A stretch of 64,000 nt of DNA from Micromonospora fulviviridis (GTDB lineage Bacteria; Actinomycetota; Actinomycetes; Mycobacteriales; Micromonosporaceae), in the NCBI RefSeq assembly GCF_014648395.1, contig NZ_BMRA01000007.1, forward strand, positions 185,991 to 249,990, written 5' to 3'. Every line of letters begins with the position of its first letter. Position 1 is the stretch's first letter. Position numbers and translations under genes: made by a program. Below are positions 52,157 to 60,028 of the stretch, piece by piece. The notes under the pieces were generated by a model. It saw only the letters and a program-made list of their open reading frames with translations. It was not told where the DNA came from and ran no database searches.

Positions 52157-53911
52157 TCAGTCGCAGAGCCGGTCGATCTCGTCCCGGAACCGGTCCATCG
52201 GGTTCGCCCCGGCCGGGCCGAGCAGGTACGCCTTCAGCTCCCGCCGCGCCCCGGTCATCGGGTCGTCCCCGGCCCGGGTGACGGCGAGGATCTTCGGCAG
52301 CTCGCCGCAGTCCGTCGAGAGCAGGTACGCCGCGCGCGCCGTGGGGAAGGTCCGGCGGAACTCGTCCTCCGGCAGGCCGGCCGGGTTGGCCACCACGTAC
52401 GGCCGCTCGCTCTGCACGAAGTCGGAGACCACGCTGGAGACGTCGCTGACGAGCAGGTCGGTGACGTTGAAGCAGTCGAACAGGGCCGGGGTCCGGCCGG
52501 CGACCACCAGGTGCGCGGTGCCGTCGAGGGAGGTCGCGTCGGTCCGGCCGCCCGCGGCCCGGATCCGGGCGACGATCCGCTCGTGCGCCGCCCGCGCCTT
52601 CCTCGACCGGCTGCCGGTCAGCGGGTGCGGCTTGTAGATCAGCCGCAGGTTGCCCGCGGCGAGCAGCCCGGACACGATCCGCTCCCCCATCAGCACCAGC
52701 GAGGTGTGGTAGGGGTCGTCGTCCAGCCAGCCCTCCCAGGTGGGGGCGTAGAGCACGGTGAACACGTGGTCGGGGGCGCCCGAGCCGAAGGTGTGCACCC
52801 CGGCGAGCTGCGGGCGGCCGATCTCCACGATGTCGCGGTCCAGCACGCCCACCCCGGCCCGGGCGTACCGCTCCCGGCCGGCCGGCCCGGCCACCCAGAC
52901 CTCGTCGTAGACCTTGCTGTACGGGTTGACGCTGGCCTGCTTGTCGCTGTCGCCGTGGCCCACGAAGACGTGCTTCACGCCCGGCTCGCGCAGCATGTGG
53001 ATGTTGGCGCCGACGTTGGCCACGTACAGGGCGACCCGGATCGAGCCGAGGTCGAGGTTCATGAAGTCCACCCCGGCCGGTACGCAGATCACCGGCAGCC
53101 GGGTGTCGGCCAGCTCGCGGAACGCGTCCTCGGCGCGCAGCAGCACCACGGCGCGGCGGCCGGCCGCCTCGACCGGGGCGAGCCACATGTTGACCTGGTA
53201 GACGTCCTTCGCCGGGCCGGCGAAGTAGAGCGCCACCTCGGGCCGTTCCCGGGCCAGCCAGTCGTGCACGGCGGGCAGCACGCCGGGGGCCGCGCCCCGA
53301 CCGGGCAGCCGGGTGAGCGCCAGCACCGCGGCCGTGACCAGCCCGGCGGCCAGGGTGACCACCCCGGTGACCACCACCGGGGTGACGCGGTCGGCGGCCG
53401 CGGCCACCACGGCCGCCGGCACCAGCAGCACGTTGAGCAACGGCAGCCGCAGGCCGTCCAGGCGCTGCGCCCAGGCCGGCGGGACCGGCGCGCGGCCCAA
53501 GGCGCCGAGGTCGAGGTTGCGGGTGAGCGCCGGGGTGGCGGCCCGCCCGTCGACCACCCGGGCCAGCGCGGCGGTGCCGACGGCCACGGTCCAGAGGGCG
53601 GCGGGCAGCAGCAGCACCGCGACGGCGCCGGCCGGGCCCGGGTGGACCGCGCTCACCACCAGCAGCACCACGGACAGGTCGCGGACCAGGCACCGGAAGA
53701 CCGGCCCGAGGCCGGCCTTGCGGAGCAGCCCGCCGGTGTCGGCGTACCGGGTCGCGAGGGTCAGCTCACCGGCGACGACCAGCAGCGCGGCGATCGCGTA
53801 CGGGACCACCAGACCGAGGACCCCGGAGAGGATCATGACCGCGTAGCCGAGCAGCGTCACGCCGACGGTGGCGAGACCCTGCTGGCTCCGGACTCTGCTG
53901 AACAACGGCAC
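52157..53911 (-). CDS. TagF-like CDP-glycerol glycerophosphotransferase family protein with membrane N-terminus
   Basis: 584 residues from GTG 53911; an in-frame GTG at 53977 would add 22 residues. Residues about 12-200 carry five or six hydrophobic segments. Residues about 215-580 form the CDP-glycerol glycerophosphotransferase domain: VALYFAGPAKDVYQVNMWL, FVGHGDSDKQASVNPYS, VLYAPTWEGWL, LRLIYKPHPLTGS and LLVSDVSSVVSDFVQSERPY, matching the HG..K, KPHP and SDxSSVxxD motifs of TagF/TarF. It probably polymerises or primes a polyol-phosphate chain. Classical TagF is a peripheral protein without this membrane domain. The donor is unproven. Confidence 0.85.
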   Translation of the reverse strand: MPLFSRVRSQQGLATVGVTLLGYAVMILSGVLGLVVPYAIAALLVVAGELTLATRYADTGGLLRKAGLGPVFRCLVRDLSVVLLVVSAVHPGPAGAVAVLLLPAALWTVAVGTAALARVVDGRAATPALTRNLDLGALGRAPVPPAWAQRLDGLRLPLLNVLLVPAAVVAAAADRVTPVVVTGVVTLAAGLVTAAVLALTRLPGRGAAPGVLPAVHDWLARERPEVALYFAGPAKDVYQVNMWLAPVEAAGRRAVVLLRAEDAFRELADTRLPVICVPAGVDFMNLDLGSIRVALYVANVGANIHMLREPGVKHVFVGHGDSDKQASVNPYSKVYDEVWVAGPAGRERYARAGVGVLDRDIVEIGRPQLAGVHTFGSGAPDHVFTVLYAPTWEGWLDDDPYHTSLVLMGERIVSGLLAAGNLRLIYKPHPLTGSRSRKARAAHERIVARIRAAGGRTDATSLDGTAHLVVAGRTPALFDCFNVTDLLVSDVSSVVSDFVQSERPYVVANPAGLPEDEFRRTFPTARAAYLLSTDCGELPKILAVTRAGDDPMTGARRELKAYLLGPAGANPMDRFRDEIDRLCD

Positions 53912-54064
53912 GCTCCCTGTCCGCCCCGGCGTCGAGGTGGTCCGGTACCCGGGCAGCGGCCACCTGAAAAGGGGCACGTGACCCCAGTATTGCCGTGGTG
54001 CCCGGCGGGTGGACGGGAGATGACGATGCCCGCCCCCGGGGCGACAAGGGGGCGCGACGCAAGC

Positions 54065-54093
54065 GGGCCCCGGCCGTCGCGCGGCCGGGGCCC
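54065..54093 (-). terminator. Perfect 12-bp hairpin ending the minus-strand glycan operon
   Basis: GGGCCCCGGCCG (54065-54076), loop TCGCG, CGGCCGGGGCCC (54082-54093), 17 nt after the dehydrogenase stop. Separates that operon from the TagF-like gene. Confidence 0.65.
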
Positions 54094-54109
54094 GAGGGCT
54101 GCGGGCGGG

Positions 54110-55393
54110 TCAGCCGCCGATGACCACCCGGCGGACGCCGGTCCAGCGCGCCGGGTCGGTGACCCGGCGGCCGTCGACCAGCACCGTCACGCCCGGCAGG
54201 TCGGCCGGGGTGAGGTTGCGGTACTCGGCGTGGTCGGCCTGGATGACGGCGGCGCCGACCGGCTCGCCCTCGTAGCCGGGGAGGCCGTGCGCGGCCAGTT
54301 CCTCGTTGGTGTACATCGGGTCGGCGACGTACGGGACGGCGCCCCGCGCGCGCAGCGCCTCGACGGTCGGGAAGACGCCGGAGAAGGCGGTCTCCTTGAC
54401 GCCGCCCCGGTAGGCCGCGCCGAGCACCAGCACGCCCACCCCGGTCAGGTCCCCGTACGCGGCGGCGAGCAGGTCGACGGCGTACTCCGGCATGGCGGCG
54501 TTGGCCTCGCGGGCCGAGCGGACCACGGTGGCCGCCGGGTCGTTCCACAGGTACATCCGCGGGTAGATCGGGATGCAGTGGCCGCCGACGGCGATGCCCG
54601 GCGAGTGGATGTGGCTGTACGGCTGGGTGTTGCAGGCCTCGATGACCTTGGTGACGTCGACGCCCACCGTGTCGGCGAAGCGGGCGAACTGGTTCGCCAG
54701 GCCGATGTTGACGTCGCGGTAGGTCGTCTCGGCGAGCTTGGCCAGCTCGGACGCCTCGGCCGAGCCGAGGTCCCAGACGCCGTTCGGGCGGTCGAGGTCG
54801 GCCCGCTCGTCGAAGTCCAGCACCGCCTCGTAGAAGCGCACGCCGTGCGCGGCCGACGCCTCGTCGATGCCGCCGACCAGCTTCGGGTAGCGGCGTAGGT
54901 CGGCGAAGACGCGGCCGGTGAGCACCCGCTCCGGGCTGAACACCAGGTGGAAGTCCTTGCCCGCGGTGAGGCCGGAGCCCTCCTCCAGCATGGGGGCCCA
55001 GCGGCTGCGGGTGGTGCCGACCGGCAGGGTGGTCTCGTAGCTGACCAGGGTGCCAGGCTTCAGACCGCGGGCGATGGCCCGGGTGGCGTCGTCCATCCAG
55101 CCGAAGTCCGGCACGCCCTCGGCGTCCACGAAGAGCGGCACGACCACGACGACCGCCTCGGACTCGGCGACCGCGGCGGCCGTGTCCGTGGTGGCCGACA
55201 GCAGCCCGGCGGCGACCGCCTCCTTCAGCTTGACGTCCAGGTCGGCCTCGCCGGGGAACGGCACGGCACCGTCGTTGACCAGCTGGACGACCCGCTCGGA
55301 GACGTCGGCACCGATCACCCGGTGCCCCTTCGAGGCGAACTGCACGGCGAGCGGCAGACCGATCTTGCCGAGCGCGACGACGCAGATGTTCAT
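54110..55393 (-). CDS. UDP-glucose/GDP-mannose dehydrogenase family nucleotide-sugar dehydrogenase
   Basis: 427 residues from ATG 55393, with GGAGGAAAG 8 nt upstream. NAD-binding start MNICVVALGKIGLPLAVQFA, ETTLPVGTTR, LVFSPERVLTGRVFADLRRY, lysine-containing SELAKLAETTYRDVNIGLAN, and the catalytic cysteine in GIAVGGHCIPIYPRMY (about 259-274). The SPERV and GGHCIPIYP forms are those of UDP-HexNAc (WecC/WbpA-like) rather than UDP-glucose dehydrogenases. It oxidises C-6 of a nucleotide sugar to a uronic acid. Last in an operon after a TarS-like GT2, 4-bp gap. Confidence 0.88.
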   Translation of the reverse strand: MNICVVALGKIGLPLAVQFASKGHRVIGADVSERVVQLVNDGAVPFPGEADLDVKLKEAVAAGLLSATTDTAAAVAESEAVVVVVPLFVDAEGVPDFGWMDDATRAIARGLKPGTLVSYETTLPVGTTRSRWAPMLEEGSGLTAGKDFHLVFSPERVLTGRVFADLRRYPKLVGGIDEASAAHGVRFYEAVLDFDERADLDRPNGVWDLGSAEASELAKLAETTYRDVNIGLANQFARFADTVGVDVTKVIEACNTQPYSHIHSPGIAVGGHCIPIYPRMYLWNDPAATVVRSAREANAAMPEYAVDLLAAAYGDLTGVGVLVLGAAYRGGVKETAFSGVFPTVEALRARGAVPYVADPMYTNEELAAHGLPGYEGEPVGAAVIQADHAEYRNLTPADLPGVTVLVDGRRVTDPARWTGVRRVVIGG

Positions 55394-55397
55394 GAAA

Positions 55398-56969
55398 CTA
55401 CTTTCCTCCAGAGGGCCAGATTCGGCGCAGGCGGGCAAGGAACCGACCGGGAGTCACCGGCGTGATCGCGACGATCACCTGGCCCTTGTGATTGGTGGTG
55501 GGCGTGACGAGGTGGAACCGGACGCCGTGCCGGGCCAGCAGCCGGGGCGCCGCGACGCGGCGATCCGTGCGCAGCGGCGCCGAGGCGCTCCCGCCCAGCG
55601 CGGTCACCTCGGCACGCACCACCCGACGCTCGCCGTTCGCCGCGACGACCGCGAGCAGCCGGTCCACCGCGAAGTCCGTCCGTACGACGGTACCGGTGCC
55701 GTCGGGCGCGACCGACGTGACACCCGCCAACGTGCCGACGCTGACCTGGATCGCGTCGGCGGACAGCTCGGCCAGCTCGGCCCAGCGGCTGTGCGCGGTG
55801 ACCACCAGGGCGCGGGCGCCGGCGGCGTCCCGGCCCCAGGCCAACCCGGTCGCGGTCAGCTTCGCCAGCGTCTTGGCGGCCTGGTCGGTGATGTCGTACC
55901 AGTCGTCCGGGTAGCCGAACGCCGGGTCCCGGAAGCCGACGTGGTGGGCGTACCAGCGGCCGTCGGCGATGGTGACCTCGGGCAGCGCCTTGTCGGCCTG
56001 CTGCGCGATCAGCTCACGGAGCTGCGCCAGGTCGCCGTCGCGCGCGACCGCGAGCCGCAGCCGCAGGTCGCGCGCCATCCGGGCCAGGATGCCCTCGGTC
56101 AGGTACGCCTCGGCGAGCTTGCGGATCCGGTCGTGGACGTGCTGCTGGACGTCCGGGGAGAGGTCCAGGAACTCCGCCCGGAGCAGCTTCGCCACCTCCC
56201 AGCTGAAGTGGCGCAGCAGCACCGCCTCCCGGCGCGGGCCCGGCCCGATGAGCCCGGCCACGAAGCCGACCAGTTCCTCGGCGCAGCGCAGCCGCTCCTC
56301 GAAGCGGCTGGCGTAGGTGATGTTCTGCGCGTTCTCCCGCTTGACCGCGTAGTAGTACTCGTAGTCGGCGAGGACGGAGATCTTCTTCGCCCGGAAGCAG
56401 GCCTCCAGCGTGAACGGCTGGTCGCTGCCCATCGGCATGTCGGTGCGGAACCGCAGGCCGTGGCGCTCGACCAGATCCCGCCGGAACAGCTTGGTGTTCG
56501 ACAGCGACCAGGGCAGCTCGCTGTCGAAGAGGTCGACCTGCTCCTCGGTGCTCGCGTAGATCGCCTGGTGCACGTAGCGCTTGTTGGTGCCGACCATCCG
56601 GCCGAGCACCACGTCGGAGTCCCACCGGTCCGCGGCGGCCACCAGGCGCTCCAGCGCCTCCGGGCCGAGGTGGTCGTCGGAGCCGATGAAGAAGACGTAC
56701 CGGCCGCGGGCGTGGTCCAGGGCGAGGTTGCTCGGGGCGGCCGGGCCGCCGGAGTTGGCCTGGTGCAGCACCCGGACCGTGTCCGGGTAGCGGGCGGCGT
56801 ACCGGTCCAGCTCGGCGCCGCTGCCGTCGGTGGAGCCGTCGTCGACCGCCACGACCTCCAGCCGGTCCAGCCCGATGGTCTGCCCGACCAGCGACTCCAG
56901 GCAGGTGGTCAGGTACGGCATGGTGTTGTAGACGGCGACCACCACCGTCACGTCGGGCCGCCGGCTCAT
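55398..56969 (-). CDS. TarS-like GT2 glycosyltransferase with C-terminal domain
   Basis: 523 residues from ATG 56969, overlapping the preceding stop by 4 nt. GT2 domain (1-250): VTVVVAVYNTMPYLTTCLES, VVAVDDGSTDGSG, NSGGPAAPSNLALDHARG, FFIGSDDHLGPEAL (DxD equivalent), MGSDQPFTLEACFRAKKISV and YYYAVKREN. The NSGGPxxPxNxAL and ISVLxDxxYYYxxKRE blocks are also those of S. aureus TarS, the wall-teichoic-acid GlcNAc transferase. After a helical linker, residues about 330-523 look like a beta domain, as in TarS. It may decorate the polymer made by the TagF-like enzyme; acceptor and donor are inferred. Confidence 0.82.
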   Translation of the reverse strand: MSRRPDVTVVVAVYNTMPYLTTCLESLVGQTIGLDRLEVVAVDDGSTDGSGAELDRYAARYPDTVRVLHQANSGGPAAPSNLALDHARGRYVFFIGSDDHLGPEALERLVAAADRWDSDVVLGRMVGTNKRYVHQAIYASTEEQVDLFDSELPWSLSNTKLFRRDLVERHGLRFRTDMPMGSDQPFTLEACFRAKKISVLADYEYYYAVKRENAQNITYASRFEERLRCAEELVGFVAGLIGPGPRREAVLLRHFSWEVAKLLRAEFLDLSPDVQQHVHDRIRKLAEAYLTEGILARMARDLRLRLAVARDGDLAQLRELIAQQADKALPEVTIADGRWYAHHVGFRDPAFGYPDDWYDITDQAAKTLAKLTATGLAWGRDAAGARALVVTAHSRWAELAELSADAIQVSVGTLAGVTSVAPDGTGTVVRTDFAVDRLLAVVAANGERRVVRAEVTALGGSASAPLRTDRRVAAPRLLARHGVRFHLVTPTTNHKGQVIVAITPVTPGRFLARLRRIWPSGGK

Positions 56970-58591
56970 GCGCCCACCCCCACCGAGGCCGGGGCGGCGC
57001 CGGGGGCCGGGTCGCCGGCCGGGGCCGGGCGCGGCGGGGCGTCGGGCAGCAGCCGGGAGTAGACGCCGTCGAGCACCTGCGCCTGCGCCTCCCAGGTCCA
57101 GCCGGCCAGCAGACCGGGCCGGTCGTACGCGGCGCGGTAGCGCGCCGGGTCGGCGAGCACCGCGGTGACCGCCCGGACGAAGTCGGCCACGTCCTCGGCC
57201 GTGAACACCTCGCCCTGCCCGGTCTCCCGGACAGTCTCCGCCATCGTCTGCACGTCGGAGACGACCAGCGGGAGGCGGGCGTGTGAATACTCGAAGAACT
57301 TGGTGATCAGCGCGATCTCGTGGTTCGGCCAGTGCTGGATCGGGATGACGCCGACCTGCGCGCCGGAGAGGAACCTGACCACCTGGTGGTGCGGCACGTA
57401 CGGCAGCAGGTGCACCCGGTCCGCCACGCCCAGCTCGCCGGCCCGGGTGACCAGGCTCTTGACGTACGCCGACGTGGGCTTGTTGACCACGAACGCGACG
57501 TGCGCGCCGGGCAGCCGGGGCAGCGCCTCGACCATCACCCCGAGGCCACGCTTGGCGGCGGCCACCCCGCTGTAGACCAGCAGCGGGGTCTCCGGGCCGA
57601 TGCCGCAGAGCGCACGGATGTCCGGCACCGGCTCGCCCGCGTCGGCCGGCAGCTCGTCCACCGCCGGGGCGTTGAGCACCACCGCCGGGCGCTCCGCCAG
57701 CCCGTGCTCGCGTCGCAACAGGTCGGCCAGGCCGCCGGAGACCGTCATCGTGGCGTCCGCGTACGGCACGTACTCCCGCTCGTGGGCCACGTTGCCGGGC
57801 AGCCAGCGGGCGTTGTCCCGCCACGGCTGCACGCCCGGCAGGTACTCGTGGGCGTCCCAGACCAGCGCGATCCGGCGGCCCTTCGCGGCGGCCCGGATCT
57901 TCGCGCGGGCGCCGACGCCGATCATCCGGAAGTCGTTGGCGTGGATCAGGTCCGGGGCCAGCTCGTCGACGACCGGGCCGTAGGCCAGCTCGTAGTCCCA
58001 CAGCCCCGGTTCGAGGCGGCGCCAGGCGCCGTCGCCGCGCAGCCGCTGCCAGAACAGCGTGTACGCCCGGTCCCAGGGACCGTCGAGCTTGCGGCTCTTC
58101 CGGGCCTGGTTGAGCTGGCGGTTGCGGAAGCCCACCCACTTGCGGGTCAGGCCGGCGAGCTTCTCCTCGGCGCGCAGCGCCGCCCAGGGCAGGCCACCGG
58201 GCCGGCCGGCGCCGGACTCCCGGGCCGCGGTGGTCAGCGCCGCCCGCCGGACCGCCAGGTCGGCGCGCCAGGCCTTCACCGCCTGGGTGCGGTGGGCGGC
58301 GATGCCGGACGGCGGGTAGGCGAGCGGCCGGCGCAGCCACACCCGCCGGAACTCGTGCCGGCGCTTGGCGAGCGGCTCGGGCATCGGGATCAGGCGGACC
58401 TCGGCGTCGCCGAGCCGCCAGCGCTGTGGCTGCCCGACGGGCGCGCGCCCGAGGAGGACGACGTCCCAGCCGGCCTCGGCCGCCGAACGGGCGGCCTTCT
58501 GTACCCGGGAGTCACCGATGACCCCGTTGTCCACCAGCATGACGACCCGTCCCCGGGTGGCCGCCGCTGCGGTCGTGCCGTCAGATCCCAT
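56966..58591 (-). CDS. GT4-type glycosyltransferase
   Basis: 541 residues from ATG 58591; AAGGA directly abuts it, so a start a few codons downstream is possible. GT-B layout: VVMLVDNGVIGDSRVQKAAR (about 16-35), a long basic insertion of about 100 residues (roughly 75-175, many Arg/Lys), LVWDAHEYLPGVQPW (about 247-261), and a donor domain with LLVYSGVAAAKRGLGVMV, VHLLPYVPHHQVVRFLSG and ALITKFFEYSHARLPLVVSD. First gene of the minus-strand operon with the TarS-like enzyme and the dehydrogenase. Sugar unknown. The C-terminal tail is Pro/Ala-rich. Confidence 0.83.
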   Translation of the reverse strand: MGSDGTTAAAATRGRVVMLVDNGVIGDSRVQKAARSAAEAGWDVVLLGRAPVGQPQRWRLGDAEVRLIPMPEPLAKRRHEFRRVWLRRPLAYPPSGIAAHRTQAVKAWRADLAVRRAALTTAARESGAGRPGGLPWAALRAEEKLAGLTRKWVGFRNRQLNQARKSRKLDGPWDRAYTLFWQRLRGDGAWRRLEPGLWDYELAYGPVVDELAPDLIHANDFRMIGVGARAKIRAAAKGRRIALVWDAHEYLPGVQPWRDNARWLPGNVAHEREYVPYADATMTVSGGLADLLRREHGLAERPAVVLNAPAVDELPADAGEPVPDIRALCGIGPETPLLVYSGVAAAKRGLGVMVEALPRLPGAHVAFVVNKPTSAYVKSLVTRAGELGVADRVHLLPYVPHHQVVRFLSGAQVGVIPIQHWPNHEIALITKFFEYSHARLPLVVSDVQTMAETVRETGQGEVFTAEDVADFVRAVTAVLADPARYRAAYDRPGLLAGWTWEAQAQVLDGVYSRLLPDAPPRPAPAGDPAPGAAPASVGVGA

Positions 58592-58833
58592 TCCTTGCCC
58601 GTCTCCGTCGTCGCCAGCACCGCACCCGCGGACGGGAGCGAGTCTACGACAACGGATCGGCCGCGGACGGCCGCCGCCGTCGGTGGTCCGCGCCCTCGTG
58701 TGCCGGTTGCTACCCTCCATGCTGTTCGACGACCGGCGGCCCCCCGAATCGCGGGTCCCGGCCGGCGTCGCGCCTCCCGACGGGCCGAGCGAGCCGTCGG
58801 ATCACCCCAGCTCAGCGCGGACGGGATCGCAAA

Positions 58834-60024
58834 ATGGACGTGGTGACGACCGAGGAACCGAGCCGGCCGACGCCGGCTGCCTCCACCGAGCCGGCGAGCC
58901 CCGACCCGGGCCGTGCCGGCCTCGGCCGGCGGCTGCGCGACGCCACCCGGTACGCGCTGCCCGCGCTCGCGGTCTACGCCGCGATCCGCCTGGTGAGCGT
59001 GCTGACCGTCTACGTCTGGGCACGCAACGCGGGCACGTCCCCCCTGGGCCGGCTGGTGCGGGCCGACGGGACCTGGTACATGGCGATCGCCCAGCACGGC
59101 TACGACGGGTACGAGAAGACGCAGAGCAACATGGCGTTCTTCCCGCTCTTCCCCGGTCTCACCGCGGGCCTGGACCGGATCTCCCCGCTCAGCACGCCCG
59201 AGGCGGCGGTGGCCGTGGCCTGGGTGGCCGGGCTCGCGGCCGCCTGGGGGCTGTTCGCGATCGGCGCGCACCTGCACGACCGGCGTACCGGCGTGCTGCT
59301 CGCCGCGCTGTGGGCGGCGGTGCCGCACGGCGTGGTGGAGTCGATGGGGTACAGCGAGAGCCTGTTCACCGCCCTCGCCGCCTGGACGCTGTACGCGCTG
59401 CTGCGCCGCCACTGGATCACCGCCGGGGTGGTCTGCCTGTTCGCCGGCCTGACCCGGCCGACCGCCTCGTCGCTCATCCCGGTGGTCGGGCTGGCCGCGC
59501 TGCTGGCGATCGTCCGGCGCCGGGACGGCTGGCGGCCCTGGCTCGCGCTGCTGCTCGCCCCCGCCGGCTGGCTGGGGTACCTGGCCTGGGTGGCGGTGCG
59601 GACCGGGCGGCCGGACGGCTGGTTCCACATCCAGTCCGCCGGCTGGGGCACCTCCTTCGACTTCGGCTTCTACACCGTGGAGCGGGCCCAGAAGGCCCTG
59701 GTCCAGGTGGCCGCGCTGCCGCTGCTCGTGGTCACCGTGGTGGCGCTGCTGGCGGTCATGTTCTTCGTGCTGAGCCTGCTCGACCGGCAACCCTGGCAGC
59801 TGCTGCTCTACAGCGGGCTGCTGCTGGTCACCACCCTCGGCGCGGCCGGCTACTACCACTCCAAGGCGCGCTTCCTGCTGCCGGCGTTCCCGCTGCTGCT
59901 GCCGGCGGCCGTGGGCCTGGCGCGGGCTGGCTGGGCCCGGGCCACCACGGTGCTGGTCACGGTGGCGCTCTTCTCCGCCTACTTCGGCGGCTACCTGCTG
60001 CTCCTCTGGCGGTACTCGCCCTGA
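58834..60024 (+). CDS. PIG-V-like membrane mannosyltransferase (second copy)
   Basis: 396 residues from ATG 58834. After about 30 polar residues come nine or ten membrane segments. The first outer loop has ADGTWYMAIAQHGYDGYE (about 68-85), then MAFFPLFPGL, YALLRRHWITAGVVCLFAGL and a final YLLLLWRYSP. It aligns along its length with the protein at 49334 (AWTLYALLRR, AGL-RPTA, LPAFPLLLPAAVGLARAG), so a paralogue. Putative GT-C transferase using polyprenyl-phosphate mannose. Divergent from the GT4 gene and convergent with the large membrane protein. Confidence 0.8.
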   Translation: MDVVTTEEPSRPTPAASTEPASPDPGRAGLGRRLRDATRYALPALAVYAAIRLVSVLTVYVWARNAGTSPLGRLVRADGTWYMAIAQHGYDGYEKTQSNMAFFPLFPGLTAGLDRISPLSTPEAAVAVAWVAGLAAAWGLFAIGAHLHDRRTGVLLAALWAAVPHGVVESMGYSESLFTALAAWTLYALLRRHWITAGVVCLFAGLTRPTASSLIPVVGLAALLAIVRRRDGWRPWLALLLAPAGWLGYLAWVAVRTGRPDGWFHIQSAGWGTSFDFGFYTVERAQKALVQVAALPLLVVTVVALLAVMFFVLSLLDRQPWQLLLYSGLLLVTTLGAAGYYHSKARFLLPAFPLLLPAAVGLARAGWARATTVLVTVALFSAYFGGYLLLLWRYSP

Positions 60025-60028
60025 CGGG

